DNA of 64,000 nucleotides from CAVQBC01 sp963848415 (GTDB taxonomy: Bacteria > Actinomycetota > Thermoleophilia > Solirubrobacterales > Solirubrobacteraceae): the NCBI GenBank assembly GCA_963848415.1, contig CAWKDN010000001.1, forward strand, positions 682,001 to 746,000, read 5' to 3'. The notes under the pieces are model-generated. The model searched no databases. It saw nothing but the letters and a program-made list of their open reading frames with translations, and was not told where the DNA came from. Shown here piece by piece: positions 16,587-24,923 of the stretch. The stretch's first letter is position 1, and each line of letters begins with the position of its first letter. The translations under genes and the position numbers were made by a program.

Positions 16587-17557
16587 CGCACGCCGGCGCC
16601 GCTGAACGCCGGCAGCACGTGCTCGCCGAAGGCCTCGATGAACGGCCGCTGCTCCTGCCCGACGTGGTGGACGTAGATCGGGTCGAAGCCCAGCGCGGCC
16701 AGCTCCTGCAGCCACTCGACGTGGCGGGCGAGGTCGCTGGAGATCAGCACCCCGCCGTGCAGGTCCTCCGGACGCACGTGCTTGGCCGCCTCGTCGAACT
16801 GCTCGACGGTCGGCAGGTCCCAGCACAGCGGCGGCTTGAAGAGGTTGGTGCGCCACTGGTGGTGGGCGATCGCCAGCGCCTCCGGCTCGGTCGGCGCCCA
16901 GGAGACGTGCACCTGCAGCGCCGTCGGCTTGCCGGCGCCGCCGCCCTCGCCGAAGGCCGCCAGCATCCGCTCGAGATGCTCGCGCGGCTGCTGGATGGTG
17001 ATCAGCCCGTCCGCCCAGCCGCCGGCCCAGCCGGCGGTCTCGACGCTCACCGCCGTGGCCAGCAGCGGCGGCGGCGTGGCGGGCAGCGTCCACAGCCTCG
17101 CCCGATCGACCGTGACGAGCCCGTCGTGGTCGACCACCTCGCCGGCGAACAGCGCACGCATGACCTCCACGCACTCGAGCAGGCGCGCCTCGCGGATCTT
17201 CTTGTCCGGCCAGCGCTGGCCGGTGATGTGCTCGTTGGAGAACTCGCCGGTGCCCAGCGCGACCTGCAGGCGGCCCGGGAACATCTCGCTCAGCGTCGCG
17301 GCGGCCTGGGCGATGATCGCCGGGTGGTAGCGCTGGCCGGGCGCGTTGACGACACCGTAGTCCAGACCGGTGGTCGCCAGCGCGGCGCCGAGCCACGACC
17401 AGGCGAAGCCCGACTCCCCCTGGCGCTCGCTCCACGGCGAGAAGTGGTCCGAGGACCACGCGCAGTCGAAGCCGGCGGCCTCGGCCTCGCGCATGGCGAC
17501 GAGCAGCTCGGAGGGGGCGATCTGCTCGTGGGAGGCGTGGATGCCGATCCGAGGCAC
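16583..17557 (-). CDS. LLM-class F420-dependent oxidoreductase
   Basis: A 324-residue TIM-barrel protein of the luciferase-like family. It starts R-I-G-I-H-A-S-H-E and has A-x-x-A-G-F-D-C-A-W-S-S-D-H-F at about 25-40, G-T-G-E-F-S-N-E-H at about 102, and E-R-M-L-A-A-F, matching the TIGR03557-like F420 G6P dehydrogenase/oxidoreductase subgroup. Cofactor F420 is inferred from family. The GTG at 17557 is chosen since the family N-terminus begins there; the upstream codons belong to a dead methyltransferase. It is co-transcribed with the treS-like gene through a 4-base overlap. Confidence 0.85.
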   Translation of the reverse strand: MPRIGIHASHEQIAPSELLVAMREAEAAGFDCAWSSDHFSPWSERQGESGFAWSWLGAALATTGLDYGVVNAPGQRYHPAIIAQAAATLSEMFPGRLQVALGTGEFSNEHITGQRWPDKKIREARLLECVEVMRALFAGEVVDHDGLVTVDRARLWTLPATPPPLLATAVSVETAGWAGGWADGLITIQQPREHLERMLAAFGEGGGAGKPTALQVHVSWAPTEPEALAIAHHQWRTNLFKPPLCWDLPTVEQFDEAAKHVRPEDLHGGVLISSDLARHVEWLQELAALGFDPIYVHHVGQEQRPFIEAFGEHVLPAFSGAGVR

Positions 17558-17567
17558 GGCCCCGGAG

Positions 17568-17740
17568 TTACCCGCGCCGCCCGCAGACGAAGCAGAAGAC
17601 GTCGTCGAAGGCGAGCGTCTCGCGGCCGGCGGTCGCGCGCTCGATCTCGGCCAGCCCGGCGCGCAGCTCGGCGTCCGCGAAGGTCCGAGAGCACCGACAT
17701 GGCCCGCCGCGAGGCGGTCGTAGTGCTCGCGAGCGCTCAC
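17568..17740 (-). pseudogene. remnant of a SAM-dependent methyltransferase, internally deleted
   Basis: On the minus strand a GTG start gives S-A-R-E-H-Y-D-R-L-A-A-G-H, the usual opening of small methyltransferases. After a frame change, the sequence continues as T-F-A-D-A-E-L-R-A-G-L-A-E-I-E-R, then F-D-D-V-F-C-F-V-C-G-R-R-G and TAA, a typical methyltransferase C-terminus. The entire SAM-binding core (about 200 or more residues) is missing and the two ends are out of frame. Confidence 0.7.
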
Positions 17741-17766
17741 CAGGCGCCCTCTACCCTCATCCGGCC

Positions 17767-19614
17767 ATGCCGACCGCCCTCCGCCAGGATCTCCGCAACG
17801 TCGCCATCGTCGCCCACGTCGACCACGGCAAGACGACGCTGGTCGACGCGATGCTGTGGCAGACCGGCGCCTTCCGCGCCAATCAGGACGTCGCCGAGCG
17901 CGTGATGGACTCGATGGACCTCGAGCGCGAGAAGGGCATCACGATCCTGGCCAAGAACACGTCGGTGCGCTGGGGCGAGACGAAGCTCAACGTGGTCGAC
18001 ACCCCGGGCCACGCCGACTTCGGCGGCGAGGTCGAGCGTGGGCTGACGATGGTCGACGGCGTGCTGCTGCTGGTCGACGCCTCCGAGGGCCCGCTGCCGC
18101 AGACCCGCTTCGTGCTGCGCAAGGCGCTCGAGGCGCGGTTGCCGGTGATCCTCGTCGTCAACAAGGTCGACCGGCCCGACGCCCGCATCGCCGAGGTCGT
18201 CGACGAGGTCTACGAGCTCTTCCTCGACCTCGACGCCGACGAGTCTCAGATCGAGTTCCCGATCGTCTACACGAACGCCCGTGCGGGCTGGGCGTCGCTG
18301 GACCCAGCGGAGCCGGGCACCGACCTCGAGCCGCTCTTCCGCGCGCTGGTCGACCACATCCCCGCACCGGCCTACGACCCCTCCCACCCGCTCCAGGCCC
18401 ACGTCACCAACCTCGACGCCTCGCCCTACGTCGGCCGCCTCGCGCTCTGCCGCGTCCGCCAGGGCACCATCCACCGCGGCCGGCCGATCGCCTGGTGCCG
18501 GGCCGACGGGACGGTGGAGCGCGCGACGGTCTCAGAGCTCTACGTCACCCGGGCACTCGACCGCGTCGCCGCCGAGCAGGCCGGGCCGGGCGAGATCATC
18601 GCGGTCGCCGGCCTGCCCGAGGTGACGATCGGCGAGACGCTGGCCGACCCGGACGACCCGCGGCCGCTGCCCGTCATCCAGGTCGACGAGCCGTCGCTGT
18701 CGGTGGTCATCGGCATCAACACCTCCCCGCTGGCGGGCCGCTCGGGCGGCAAGCTGACCGCTCGCCAGGTCCGCGCGCGGCTGGAGCAGGAGCTGGTCGG
18801 CAACGTGTCGCTGCGGGTCGCCGACACCGAGCGCCCGGATGCCTGGGAGGTGCAGGGCCGCGGCGAGCTGCAGCTCGCCGTGCTGGTCGAGCTGATGCGC
18901 CGCGAGGGCTTCGAGCTGACCGTCGGCCAGCCGCAGGTGCTCACGCGCGAGATCGACGGCAAGCTGTGCGAGCCGGTGGAGCAGCTCACGGTCGACGTGC
19001 CCGAGGACTACGTCGGCGTCGTGACCCAGATGCTCGCCCTGCGGCGCGGGCGGATGGACCAGATGGTCAACCACGGCACCGGCTGGGTGCGGATGGAGTA
19101 CCGCGTGCCGGCCCGCGCGCTGATCGGCTTTCGCACCGAGTTCGTCACCGAGACGCGCGGCACCGGGCTCCTGCATCACGTCTTCGACGGCTGGGAGCCG
19201 TGGTTCGGCGAGCTGCGCACGCGCCCGACCGGCTCGCTGGTCGCCGACCGGCGCGGCGCGACGGCGTCCTTCGCGCTGTTCAACCTGCAGGAGCGCGGCT
19301 CGCTGTTCGTCGGCCCGGGCGAGGAGGTCTACGAGGGCATGATCGTCGGCGAGAACGCCCGCGCCGAGGACCTCGACGTCAACGCCACGAAGGAGAAGCA
19401 CCTCACCAACGTGCGCTCCTCCACCTCCGACGTGCTGATCCGGCTGGTGCCGCACCGGCAGCTGGCGCTCGACCAGGCGCTGGAGTTCCTGCGCGAGGAC
19501 GAGTGCGTCGAGGTCACGCCGGAGGCGGTGCGCCTGCGCAAGGTCGAGCTCGACCACACCGCGCGGGTCAAGCTCGCCCGCGGCCGGGCGCGCGACCGGC
19601 TCGCCGCGGGCTGA
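17767..19614 (+). CDS. typA: translational GTPase TypA/BipA
   Basis: A 615-residue ribosome-associated GTPase. G motifs: A-H-V-D-H-G-K-T-T (18-26), switch II D-T-P-G-H-A-D-F (78-85), and N-K-V-D (132-135). R-E-K-G-I-T-I-L marks the translational GTPase switch I. Domains II, III and V and the TypA C-terminal domain follow, with the usual length of about 610. BipA helps 50S assembly and stress adaptation at low temperature. Its TGA overlaps the ATG of the HAL-like gene by one base. Confidence 0.97.
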   Translation: MPTALRQDLRNVAIVAHVDHGKTTLVDAMLWQTGAFRANQDVAERVMDSMDLEREKGITILAKNTSVRWGETKLNVVDTPGHADFGGEVERGLTMVDGVLLLVDASEGPLPQTRFVLRKALEARLPVILVVNKVDRPDARIAEVVDEVYELFLDLDADESQIEFPIVYTNARAGWASLDPAEPGTDLEPLFRALVDHIPAPAYDPSHPLQAHVTNLDASPYVGRLALCRVRQGTIHRGRPIAWCRADGTVERATVSELYVTRALDRVAAEQAGPGEIIAVAGLPEVTIGETLADPDDPRPLPVIQVDEPSLSVVIGINTSPLAGRSGGKLTARQVRARLEQELVGNVSLRVADTERPDAWEVQGRGELQLAVLVELMRREGFELTVGQPQVLTREIDGKLCEPVEQLTVDVPEDYVGVVTQMLALRRGRMDQMVNHGTGWVRMEYRVPARALIGFRTEFVTETRGTGLLHHVFDGWEPWFGELRTRPTGSLVADRRGATASFALFNLQERGSLFVGPGEEVYEGMIVGENARAEDLDVNATKEKHLTNVRSSTSDVLIRLVPHRQLALDQALEFLREDECVEVTPEAVRLRKVELDHTARVKLARGRARDRLAAG

Positions 19615-21049
19615 TGCGGCTCGCCACCCGCGAGGACATCACGCTCGAGGCCGTGCGGCGGGTGGCGTGGGCGGGCGAGGGCGTCGAGCTCGCGCCGGAC
19701 GGCGCTGGAGCGCATGGACCGCGCCCACGCGAGCTTCGCCGCGCTCGTCGAGGCGCGGCTGGCCGAGGATCCCGCCGCGCTCATCTACGGCGTGACGACC
19801 GCCCCGGGCGACGGCGCCACCGAGGTCCTCAGCGAGGAGCGCCGCGCGCGCCGGCCGACGCACATGTGGACCGCCGCCTCCTTCGGCGAGCCGCTGCCCG
19901 AGCGCGTGACGCGGGCGATCGTGCTCGCGCGCCTGGCCAACCTGCTCGGCGGGCACGCCACGATCCGGGCGGAGGTGGCCGCCGCGGTGACGGCGATGCT
20001 GGAGTCGCCGCTGCCGCCGGTGCCCTCGCAGGGCAACGGCGGCGCGGGCGAGATCCTCGCGCTCGGGCACCTCTTCTACGCGATCCCCGAGCGCTTCGAG
20101 CTGGCGCCGAAGGAGCGCATGGCGCTGGTCAACGGGTCGCCGTGCGCCGCCGCGCTCGTCGCCGACGCGGCGCTGGCCGGGGCGCGCCGCCTCGCCCTCG
20201 CCGAGCAGGTCTTCGCGCTCGCCGCCGCCGTGCTCGGGGTCCCGCTCGAGGCCTACGGCGCCGAGCTCGAGCCGCTGTGGGGCGACCCGCACGAGACGGC
20301 CGCGCTGCGCTCGCTGCGGGCGCTGCTGGAGAGCGACGGCGGCATGCGCCAGGCCCACCAGGCGCCGGTGAGCTTCCGCATCCTCCCGCGCGTGCTCGGC
20401 GCCGTGCGCCGCGCCCAGGCCGCGGCGGAGGAGGCGGCGGCGATCTCGCTGCGCTCGGTCACCGACAACCCGGTCTACGTGCCGCCCACCGACCGGCCGC
20501 CGCTCGGGGCGGTCTTCTCCACCGGCGGCTACCACGACGCGCGCGCGCCGGCCGCCCTGGACGGGCTGGCCTTCGCGTGGACCGACCTCTGCCAGCTCGC
20601 GGCGCGCGCGACCGACCGGCTCTTCCAGCACCCCGGCACCGCCGCGCGTGCTCGCACGCGACGAGTGGACGGTCAAGCCGCTGCACATGGTGGCCACGGG
20701 CTGGGCGGAGGAGGCGCGCGCGCTGGCCCAGCCGAGCCTGCTGTCGCTCGGCGGCTTCGGCCAGAACGACATGGTCTCTCCGAGCTTTCTCGCCTGGCGC
20801 AAGGCCGACGCCGTCGGGCGCTGCCTGGACGGCGCGCTCGCGGTGCTGGGCGCGCTCGGCGCCCAGGCGTTGCGCGTCGCCGGCGAGGCCGGGCCGCCGG
20901 CACTCGCCGGGCTCGTCGGCGAGGTGCAGGCCGTCTTCTCGCCGCACGACGGCCCGCGGCGGCTGGGCGACGAGACCGCGCAGGTCGCCGCCGCCTTCAC
21001 CGCCCGCGTCTTCAGCCCCGGGTCGCCAGCACCTGGTAGACCGACGTGA
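19614..21049 (+). pseudogene. HAL/PAL-superfamily gene with two frameshifts and no MIO triad
   Basis: Translation across three frames (19614 to about 19700, 19700 to about 20640, then to 21049) gives a protein of the aromatic amino acid ammonia-lyase fold: Y-G-V-T-T-A-P-G, S-V-T-D-N-P-V-Y, and a C-terminal M-V-S-P-S-F. Single-base length errors near 19700 and 20643 break it. At the site where HAL enzymes carry Ala-Ser-Gly, which cyclises to the MIO cofactor, this protein reads Gly-Ala-Gly-Glu (in G-N-G-G-A-G-E), so even an intact version could not form MIO. It overlaps typA by one base at its start. Its end overlaps the cfa gene on the other strand. Confidence 0.75.
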
Positions 21050-22221
21050 AGCGCCTGGCGAAGCCGTTGCGGGCCGCCCGCAGGTAGAGCCGCCAGACGC
21101 GCACGCGGTCGGCCCCGGCCAGCCGCTCGGCCTCTTCCAGGTTCGCGTCGAGGTTGGCCGCCCAGTGCTCGAGCGTCGTGGCGTAGTCCTCGCGGAAGCC
21201 CTCGGCGTGCAGCGTCTCGAAGCCCGCCCGCTCGAGCGCGTGCTCGATGCGGGAGAGGTGCAGCGGCGCGGCGTCGGGGAAGACGAAGCGCTCGGAGAAG
21301 GGGCCCGCCTCCGGATCGGTGTGGCGCAGGCGGGCGATCCCGTGGTTGAGCAGCCGTCCGCCGGGCTCGAGCGCCGCGGCGAGCCGCTCGGCGTAGGCGT
21401 CGATCTGGACGTTGCCGACGTGCTCGACCATCCCGATCGAGGCGACTGCGTCGAAGCGCTCGTCCGCCCAGCTCGCGGTAGTCGGCCAGGCGGATCTCGA
21501 CCCGCTCGGCGAGCCCGGCGTCGGCGACGCGGCGGCGCGCGAGCTCGGCCTGGCGCTCGGAGAGCGTGATGCCGGTGACGTGGACGCCGTGGCGCGCGGC
21601 GGCGTGCATGGCGAGCGCGCCCCAGCCGCAGCCGACGTCGAGCACGCGCTGGCCCTCGGTCAGCCCGAGCTTCGTGCACACGAGCTCGTTCTTGGCCTCC
21701 TGGGCCTCCTCGAGCGTGGTCGCCCCGCGCGAGAAGATCGCGCACGAGTAGGTCAGCGACGGGCCGAGCAGCAGCTCGAAGAACGCGTTGGAGACGTCGT
21801 AGTGGTGGCGCACGGCGCGTGCATCGCGCTCGCGCGAGTGGCGGCGGCCGCGCGGCACCAGCTCCGCCGCCGACCGCGGGCGCGGGCGCCGCGGGCCGGC
21901 CGCGCGGGCGGCAGCGAGCGCGAGCCGCGCGCGCGTGCGCGTGTCGACCGGCGGCGGCGTCCAGCCGTCGAGCAGCTCGAGCGCGGCGTCGAGGTCGTCG
22001 ACCTGCAGCGAGCCGTCGGCGTAGGCTCGCCCGAGCCCGAGCTGGCTGGGCGCGCGGAGCATGTGCACGAGCGCGTCCGGCGTGCCGACGGTGAAGGTCG
22101 GGCCGCCGGCGCCGTTGGTCGAGGGCAGCGCGGTGCCGTCCCAGAAGGCGACGTCGAAGGGGCGATCCGGCAGTGCTCCGGCGAGGGTCTCGCGGAGCGG
22201 ACGAGTGCTATTCAGGGCCAT
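21012..22221 (-). pseudogene. cfa: cyclopropane-fatty-acyl-phospholipid synthase, frameshifted
   Basis: The N-terminal half (from 22221) includes H-H-Y-D-V-S-N-A-F-F-E-L, Y-S-C-A-I-F and the SAM-binding V-L-D-V-G-C-G-W-G; after a one-base shift at about 21465 the C-terminal half resumes with F-D-A-V-A-S-I-G-M-V-E-H-V-G and ends at 21012 with S-V-Y-Q-V-L. All catalytic segments of CFA synthase are present apart from the break, so it is either a recent pseudogene or a sequence error. The enzyme would add a methylene or methyl group to unsaturated membrane lipids. It lies downstream of carH, a neighbourhood often seen for LitR-controlled genes. Confidence 0.85.
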
Positions 22222-22252
22222 TCGCAGGACCCTAGCGAGCGCCGTTGCGCCA

Positions 22253-23140
22253 CTAGATGGGGCTAGCCGTACGTCTCCCGGCGGCCGCGACGGCGTGCGC
22301 CGCGGCGACGGCGTCAGCGGGCAGCAGCCGTGCCCCGAGCTCGTCCGCGAGCGCCTCGCCGGCGCCCGCCCCGCCGACCGCGAGCGGATGCCTGCTCGCC
22401 AGCCCGGCGAGCGCTTGCGTCGCTTGTGCGAACGGCTCGGGCCGGACCGCCGCGACCACGATCAGGGCGGGCGCCTCTCGTCCGGCGACGTGCTCGACGG
22501 CCGCGACCGGCGTGTCGGCGCCGAGCGAGCGCACGCGCCAGCCCTCGGCGTGCAGCGCGAGCCCGAAGCTCACGAGGCCGAGCTCGTGGCGCTCGCCGGG
22601 CGCGCAGGCGAGCAGCGCGAGCGGTCCGCGCCCGCTGTCCCAGCCGCGGCTGAGGGCGCGCAGGCGCCCGCCCAGCAGCGCCGTGGCGAAGTGCTCGGCG
22701 CCGACGCTCAGCTCCCCCTGCTCCCAGCGACTGCCGATCTCGCGCAGGACCGGCAGCACCGCCGCACGCAGCACGTCGGTGAGGGGCGCGGTGGCCAGCA
22801 GGGCGTCCAGCGCGGCGTGGGCTGCCGCCTCGTCGTAGTCGTCGAGCGCGACCCGCAGGTCGGCGGTGAGCGCGGCCACGCCGGCCCCCGGACGCGAGCC
22901 GAGCGATCCGGCCGGCCGGGCGGCGATCAGGCGCGCGGCCACGCCGGCCGGGAAGCCGCGCGACATGTGCAGGCGCATCAGGCGCACGCGCGCCTCGTCG
23001 GCCTCGGAGTAGCGGCGCTGTCCGCCGGGCGAACGGTGCGGGCGCGGCACGCCGTAGCGGCGCTCCCAGGCCCGCAGGAGCGCCGGGTCGATGCCGGTGC
23101 GACGGCTCAGCTCGCCGATGCGGAGACCGGTGTCGGGCAT
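22253..23140 (-). CDS. carH: CarH/LitR-type B12-dependent photoreceptor regulator (MerR family)
   Basis: A 295-residue regulator: MerR helix-turn-helix at residues 6-75 (L-R-I-G-E-L-S-R-R-T-G ... R-A-W-E-R-R-Y-G), a four-helix bundle, and a B12-binding domain at about 172-290. The light-sensing signature W139-x9-E149-H150 and the cobalt-ligand motif E-R-H185-E-L-G are present at spacings that match Thermus CarH (W131, E141, H142, H177). The residue matching CarH His132, the second ligand in the light state, is Glu140. CarH binds DNA as a dark tetramer with adenosylcobalamin and falls apart in light. ATG 23140 has GGAG 6-7 bases upstream, better than the TTG at 23152. Confidence 0.9.
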   Translation of the reverse strand: MPDTGLRIGELSRRTGIDPALLRAWERRYGVPRPHRSPGGQRRYSEADEARVRLMRLHMSRGFPAGVAARLIAARPAGSLGSRPGAGVAALTADLRVALDDYDEAAAHAALDALLATAPLTDVLRAAVLPVLREIGSRWEQGELSVGAEHFATALLGGRLRALSRGWDSGRGPLALLACAPGERHELGLVSFGLALHAEGWRVRSLGADTPVAAVEHVAGREAPALIVVAAVRPEPFAQATQALAGLASRHPLAVGGAGAGEALADELGARLLPADAVAAAHAVAAAGRRTASPI

Positions 23141-23174
23141 GGCCGGCTCCAACCCTACGCGGCCGGGATCGCGC

Positions 23175-23202
23175 TTGACAAACCGTGGACAGACCGTCTA
23201 GC
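23175..23202 (+). promoter_or_regulatory. promoter with overlapping CarH-like operator
   Basis: TTGACA at 23175-23180 is a consensus -35 box, and TCTAGC at 23197-23202 a weak -10 after a 16-base spacer, reading toward the ECF sigma gene. The same bases form two repeats of the pattern T-n-n-A-C-A, TTGACA and TGGACA (23186-23191), whose starts are exactly 11 bases apart and both followed by (A/G)ACCG; a weak third unit, TCTAGC, lies 11 bases further. CarH of Thermus is reported to bind 11-bp direct repeats over the -35 region. The site lies 35 bases upstream of carH. Confidence 0.6.
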
Positions 23203-23250
23203 TTCAGTCGTTCTTGGCGCGTAGCCGTTGTCCGCCGGTGGGAGGCCGAC

Positions 23251-23805
23251 GTGGGACCGCAGGGAGCAGAAGAGCTGGCCGGCCGTGCGGCGTTCGCCCA
23301 GGCCTACCGCCGGCACGCCGGGACGACCCACCGCGCGGCGTTCGCGATCCTGGGTGACGACGAGCTGGCACGCGACGTCACCCAGGACGTCTTCCTGCGG
23401 CTCTGGCGCTGCCCGGAGGCCTATGACCCGGGGCGCGCCGACCTCGCGGCCTATCTCCGGCTGCGCGCCCGGTCGCGCGCGCTCGACGTGTGGCGCCGGC
23501 ACGAGGCGGCGCAGCGGGCGCTGGCACGGCTGGGTGACGCCCAGGCGGCGACGCGGGGGCCCGTGGCGCCGGAGGAGTCGCCCGCGGCCGCCGCCGAGCA
23601 CCATCACGACCGCGCGGCGCTGCTGGCCGCGGTGCGCCGCCTGCCGGCGCCACAGCGCGAGGCGGTCGTGCTCGCCTACTGGGCCGGCTTGACCGCCGAC
23701 GAGGTCTCCCAGCGCGTGCGCGTCCCGCTCGGCACGGCCAAGAGCCGCATCCGGCTGGGCGTGCGGCGGCTCGGCCATGAGTGCCGGGCCGAGCTCGCGG
23801 CCTGA
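23251..23805 (+). CDS. ECF sigma factor, probable light-controlled partner of CarH
   Basis: A 184-residue ECF sigma factor with region 2 (A-R-D-V-T-Q-D-V-F-L-R-L-W; R-A-L-D-V-W-R-R) and region 4 (L-P-A-P-Q-R-E-A-V-V-L-A-Y-W; V-P-L-G-T-A-K-S-R-I). GTG 23251 has GGGAGG upstream. It is divergent from carH and read from the promoter that overlaps the CarH-like operator, like litS next to litR in Streptomyces. No anti-sigma gene is adjacent, so transcriptional control by CarH may be its main switch. Its regulon is unknown. Confidence 0.88.
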   Translation: MGPQGAEELAGRAAFAQAYRRHAGTTHRAAFAILGDDELARDVTQDVFLRLWRCPEAYDPGRADLAAYLRLRARSRALDVWRRHEAAQRALARLGDAQAATRGPVAPEESPAAAAEHHHDRAALLAAVRRLPAPQREAVVLAYWAGLTADEVSQRVRVPLGTAKSRIRLGVRRLGHECRAELAA

Positions 23806-23825
23806 CATCTGGCACGCTCCCGCCG

Positions 23826-24797
23826 ATGGCGGACGCGCGCGTGGTGGTGGTCGGGTCGGTCAACGTCGACCTCGTCGTGACGGTCGCGGGGCTGCCGGCC
23901 CCGGGCGAGACCGTCACGGGCGGGCGCTTCGCGCGCCACGGCGGCGGCAAGAGCGCCAACCAGGCGGTCGCTGCAGCCCGGCTCGGCGCCCGCGTCGAGC
24001 TGGTCGGCGCGGTCGGCGACGACGACCTCGGCGCCGAGGCGGTGGCGGTGCTCGCGGAGGAGGGCGTCGGCGTCGAGCACGTCGGCCGCCTCGTGGACGA
24101 GCCGACCGGCGTCGCGCTGATCGTGGTGGACGAGGCGGGCGAGAACCAGATCGCCGTGGCCTCAGGAGCGAACGCCGCGCTGGACGGCACGGCAGTGGAG
24201 CGGGCGCTGGGTGTGCTGCTGGGTGGGGCTGAGGTGACCGAGAGCGGGCGGCCGGCCGGACTTGAGCCCGGTGGGGCGCCCGAGTTTGAGCCGATGGTGA
24301 TCCTGCTGGGTTTTGAAGTCAGCGACGAGGCGGTTGTCGCCGGGGCGCGGGCGGGTGCCGCGGCGGGCGCGCGGCTCGTCCTCAACCCCGCCCCCGCGCG
24401 CGAGCTCGTGCCCGACCTGCTCGCCCTCGCTCCGCTGCTCACCCCGAACGCCGCAGAGGCGCGTGCGCTCACCGATCAGGACACCGCTGAGGCGGCCGCG
24501 CGCGCGCTCGCCGAGCTGACCGGCGCGCCGGTCGTGCTCACGCTCGGCGCCGACGGGGCGCTGCTGCTCGAGGGCCCGGGCGCCGAGCCCGAGCGGGTGC
24601 CCGCCGCGCAGGTCGACGTGGTCGACACCACGGGCGCTGGAGACGCCTTCAACGGCGCCCTGGCGGCGGAGCTGGCGTCCGGGTCCGACCTGCGCGACGC
24701 CGCCCGGCTGGCGGTGAGGGCCGCCGGGATCTCCTGCGGCACGGCCGGCGCTCGCGACGGGATGCCCGCGCGCGACGCGCTCGAGCGCTCGCCCTAG
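23826..24797 (+). CDS. rbsK: ribokinase (PfkB family) with an internal insertion
   Basis: A 323-residue sugar kinase. PfkB signatures: G-G-G-K-S-A-N-Q-A-V-A-A-A-R-L-G at about 38-53 and D-T-T-G-A-G-D-A-F-N-G at about 268-278 with the catalytic Asp. The N-terminal V-G-S-V-N-V-D-L-V is typical of ribokinase. About 24 residues near 140-163 (encoded at about 24235-24310) are not expected in the family, and their codons end in G or T more often than the neighbouring ones (for example TTT GAA), suggesting a small insertion. It phosphorylates ribose or a related sugar; specificity is inferred. Confidence 0.85.
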   Translation: MADARVVVVGSVNVDLVVTVAGLPAPGETVTGGRFARHGGGKSANQAVAAARLGARVELVGAVGDDDLGAEAVAVLAEEGVGVEHVGRLVDEPTGVALIVVDEAGENQIAVASGANAALDGTAVERALGVLLGGAEVTESGRPAGLEPGGAPEFEPMVILLGFEVSDEAVVAGARAGAAAGARLVLNPAPARELVPDLLALAPLLTPNAAEARALTDQDTAEAAARALAELTGAPVVLTLGADGALLLEGPGAEPERVPAAQVDVVDTTGAGDAFNGALAAELASGSDLRDAARLAVRAAGISCGTAGARDGMPARDALERSP

Positions 24798-24858
24798 ACG
24801 GCCACGCGCCAACGGCTCGACACGCGGCCAGCCAAGGGGTACCGTTCACCACTCAGGG

Positions 24859-24877
24859 GAGACCCACCATGGGTCTC
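24859..24877. promoter_or_regulatory. perfect 8-bp inverted repeat upstream of the beta-helix gene
   Basis: GAGACCCA and TGGGTCTC are perfect complements separated by CCA, lying 47 bases before the ATG of the beta-helix gene. It may be an operator or an RNA hairpin in the leader; no other evidence supports a choice. Confidence 0.35.
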
Positions 24878-24923
24878 GGAACGGGCGTCCGGACGGGTGC
24901 CCTGACAGATCCAGGGAGGACGG

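Noticed and set aside
17856..21569. 1237-codon plus-strand open frame across typA and the HAL-like gene
   Set aside because: It is out of frame with typA, has an Arg-rich low-complexity composition, and only its last part happens to coincide with the third frame of the HAL-like gene.
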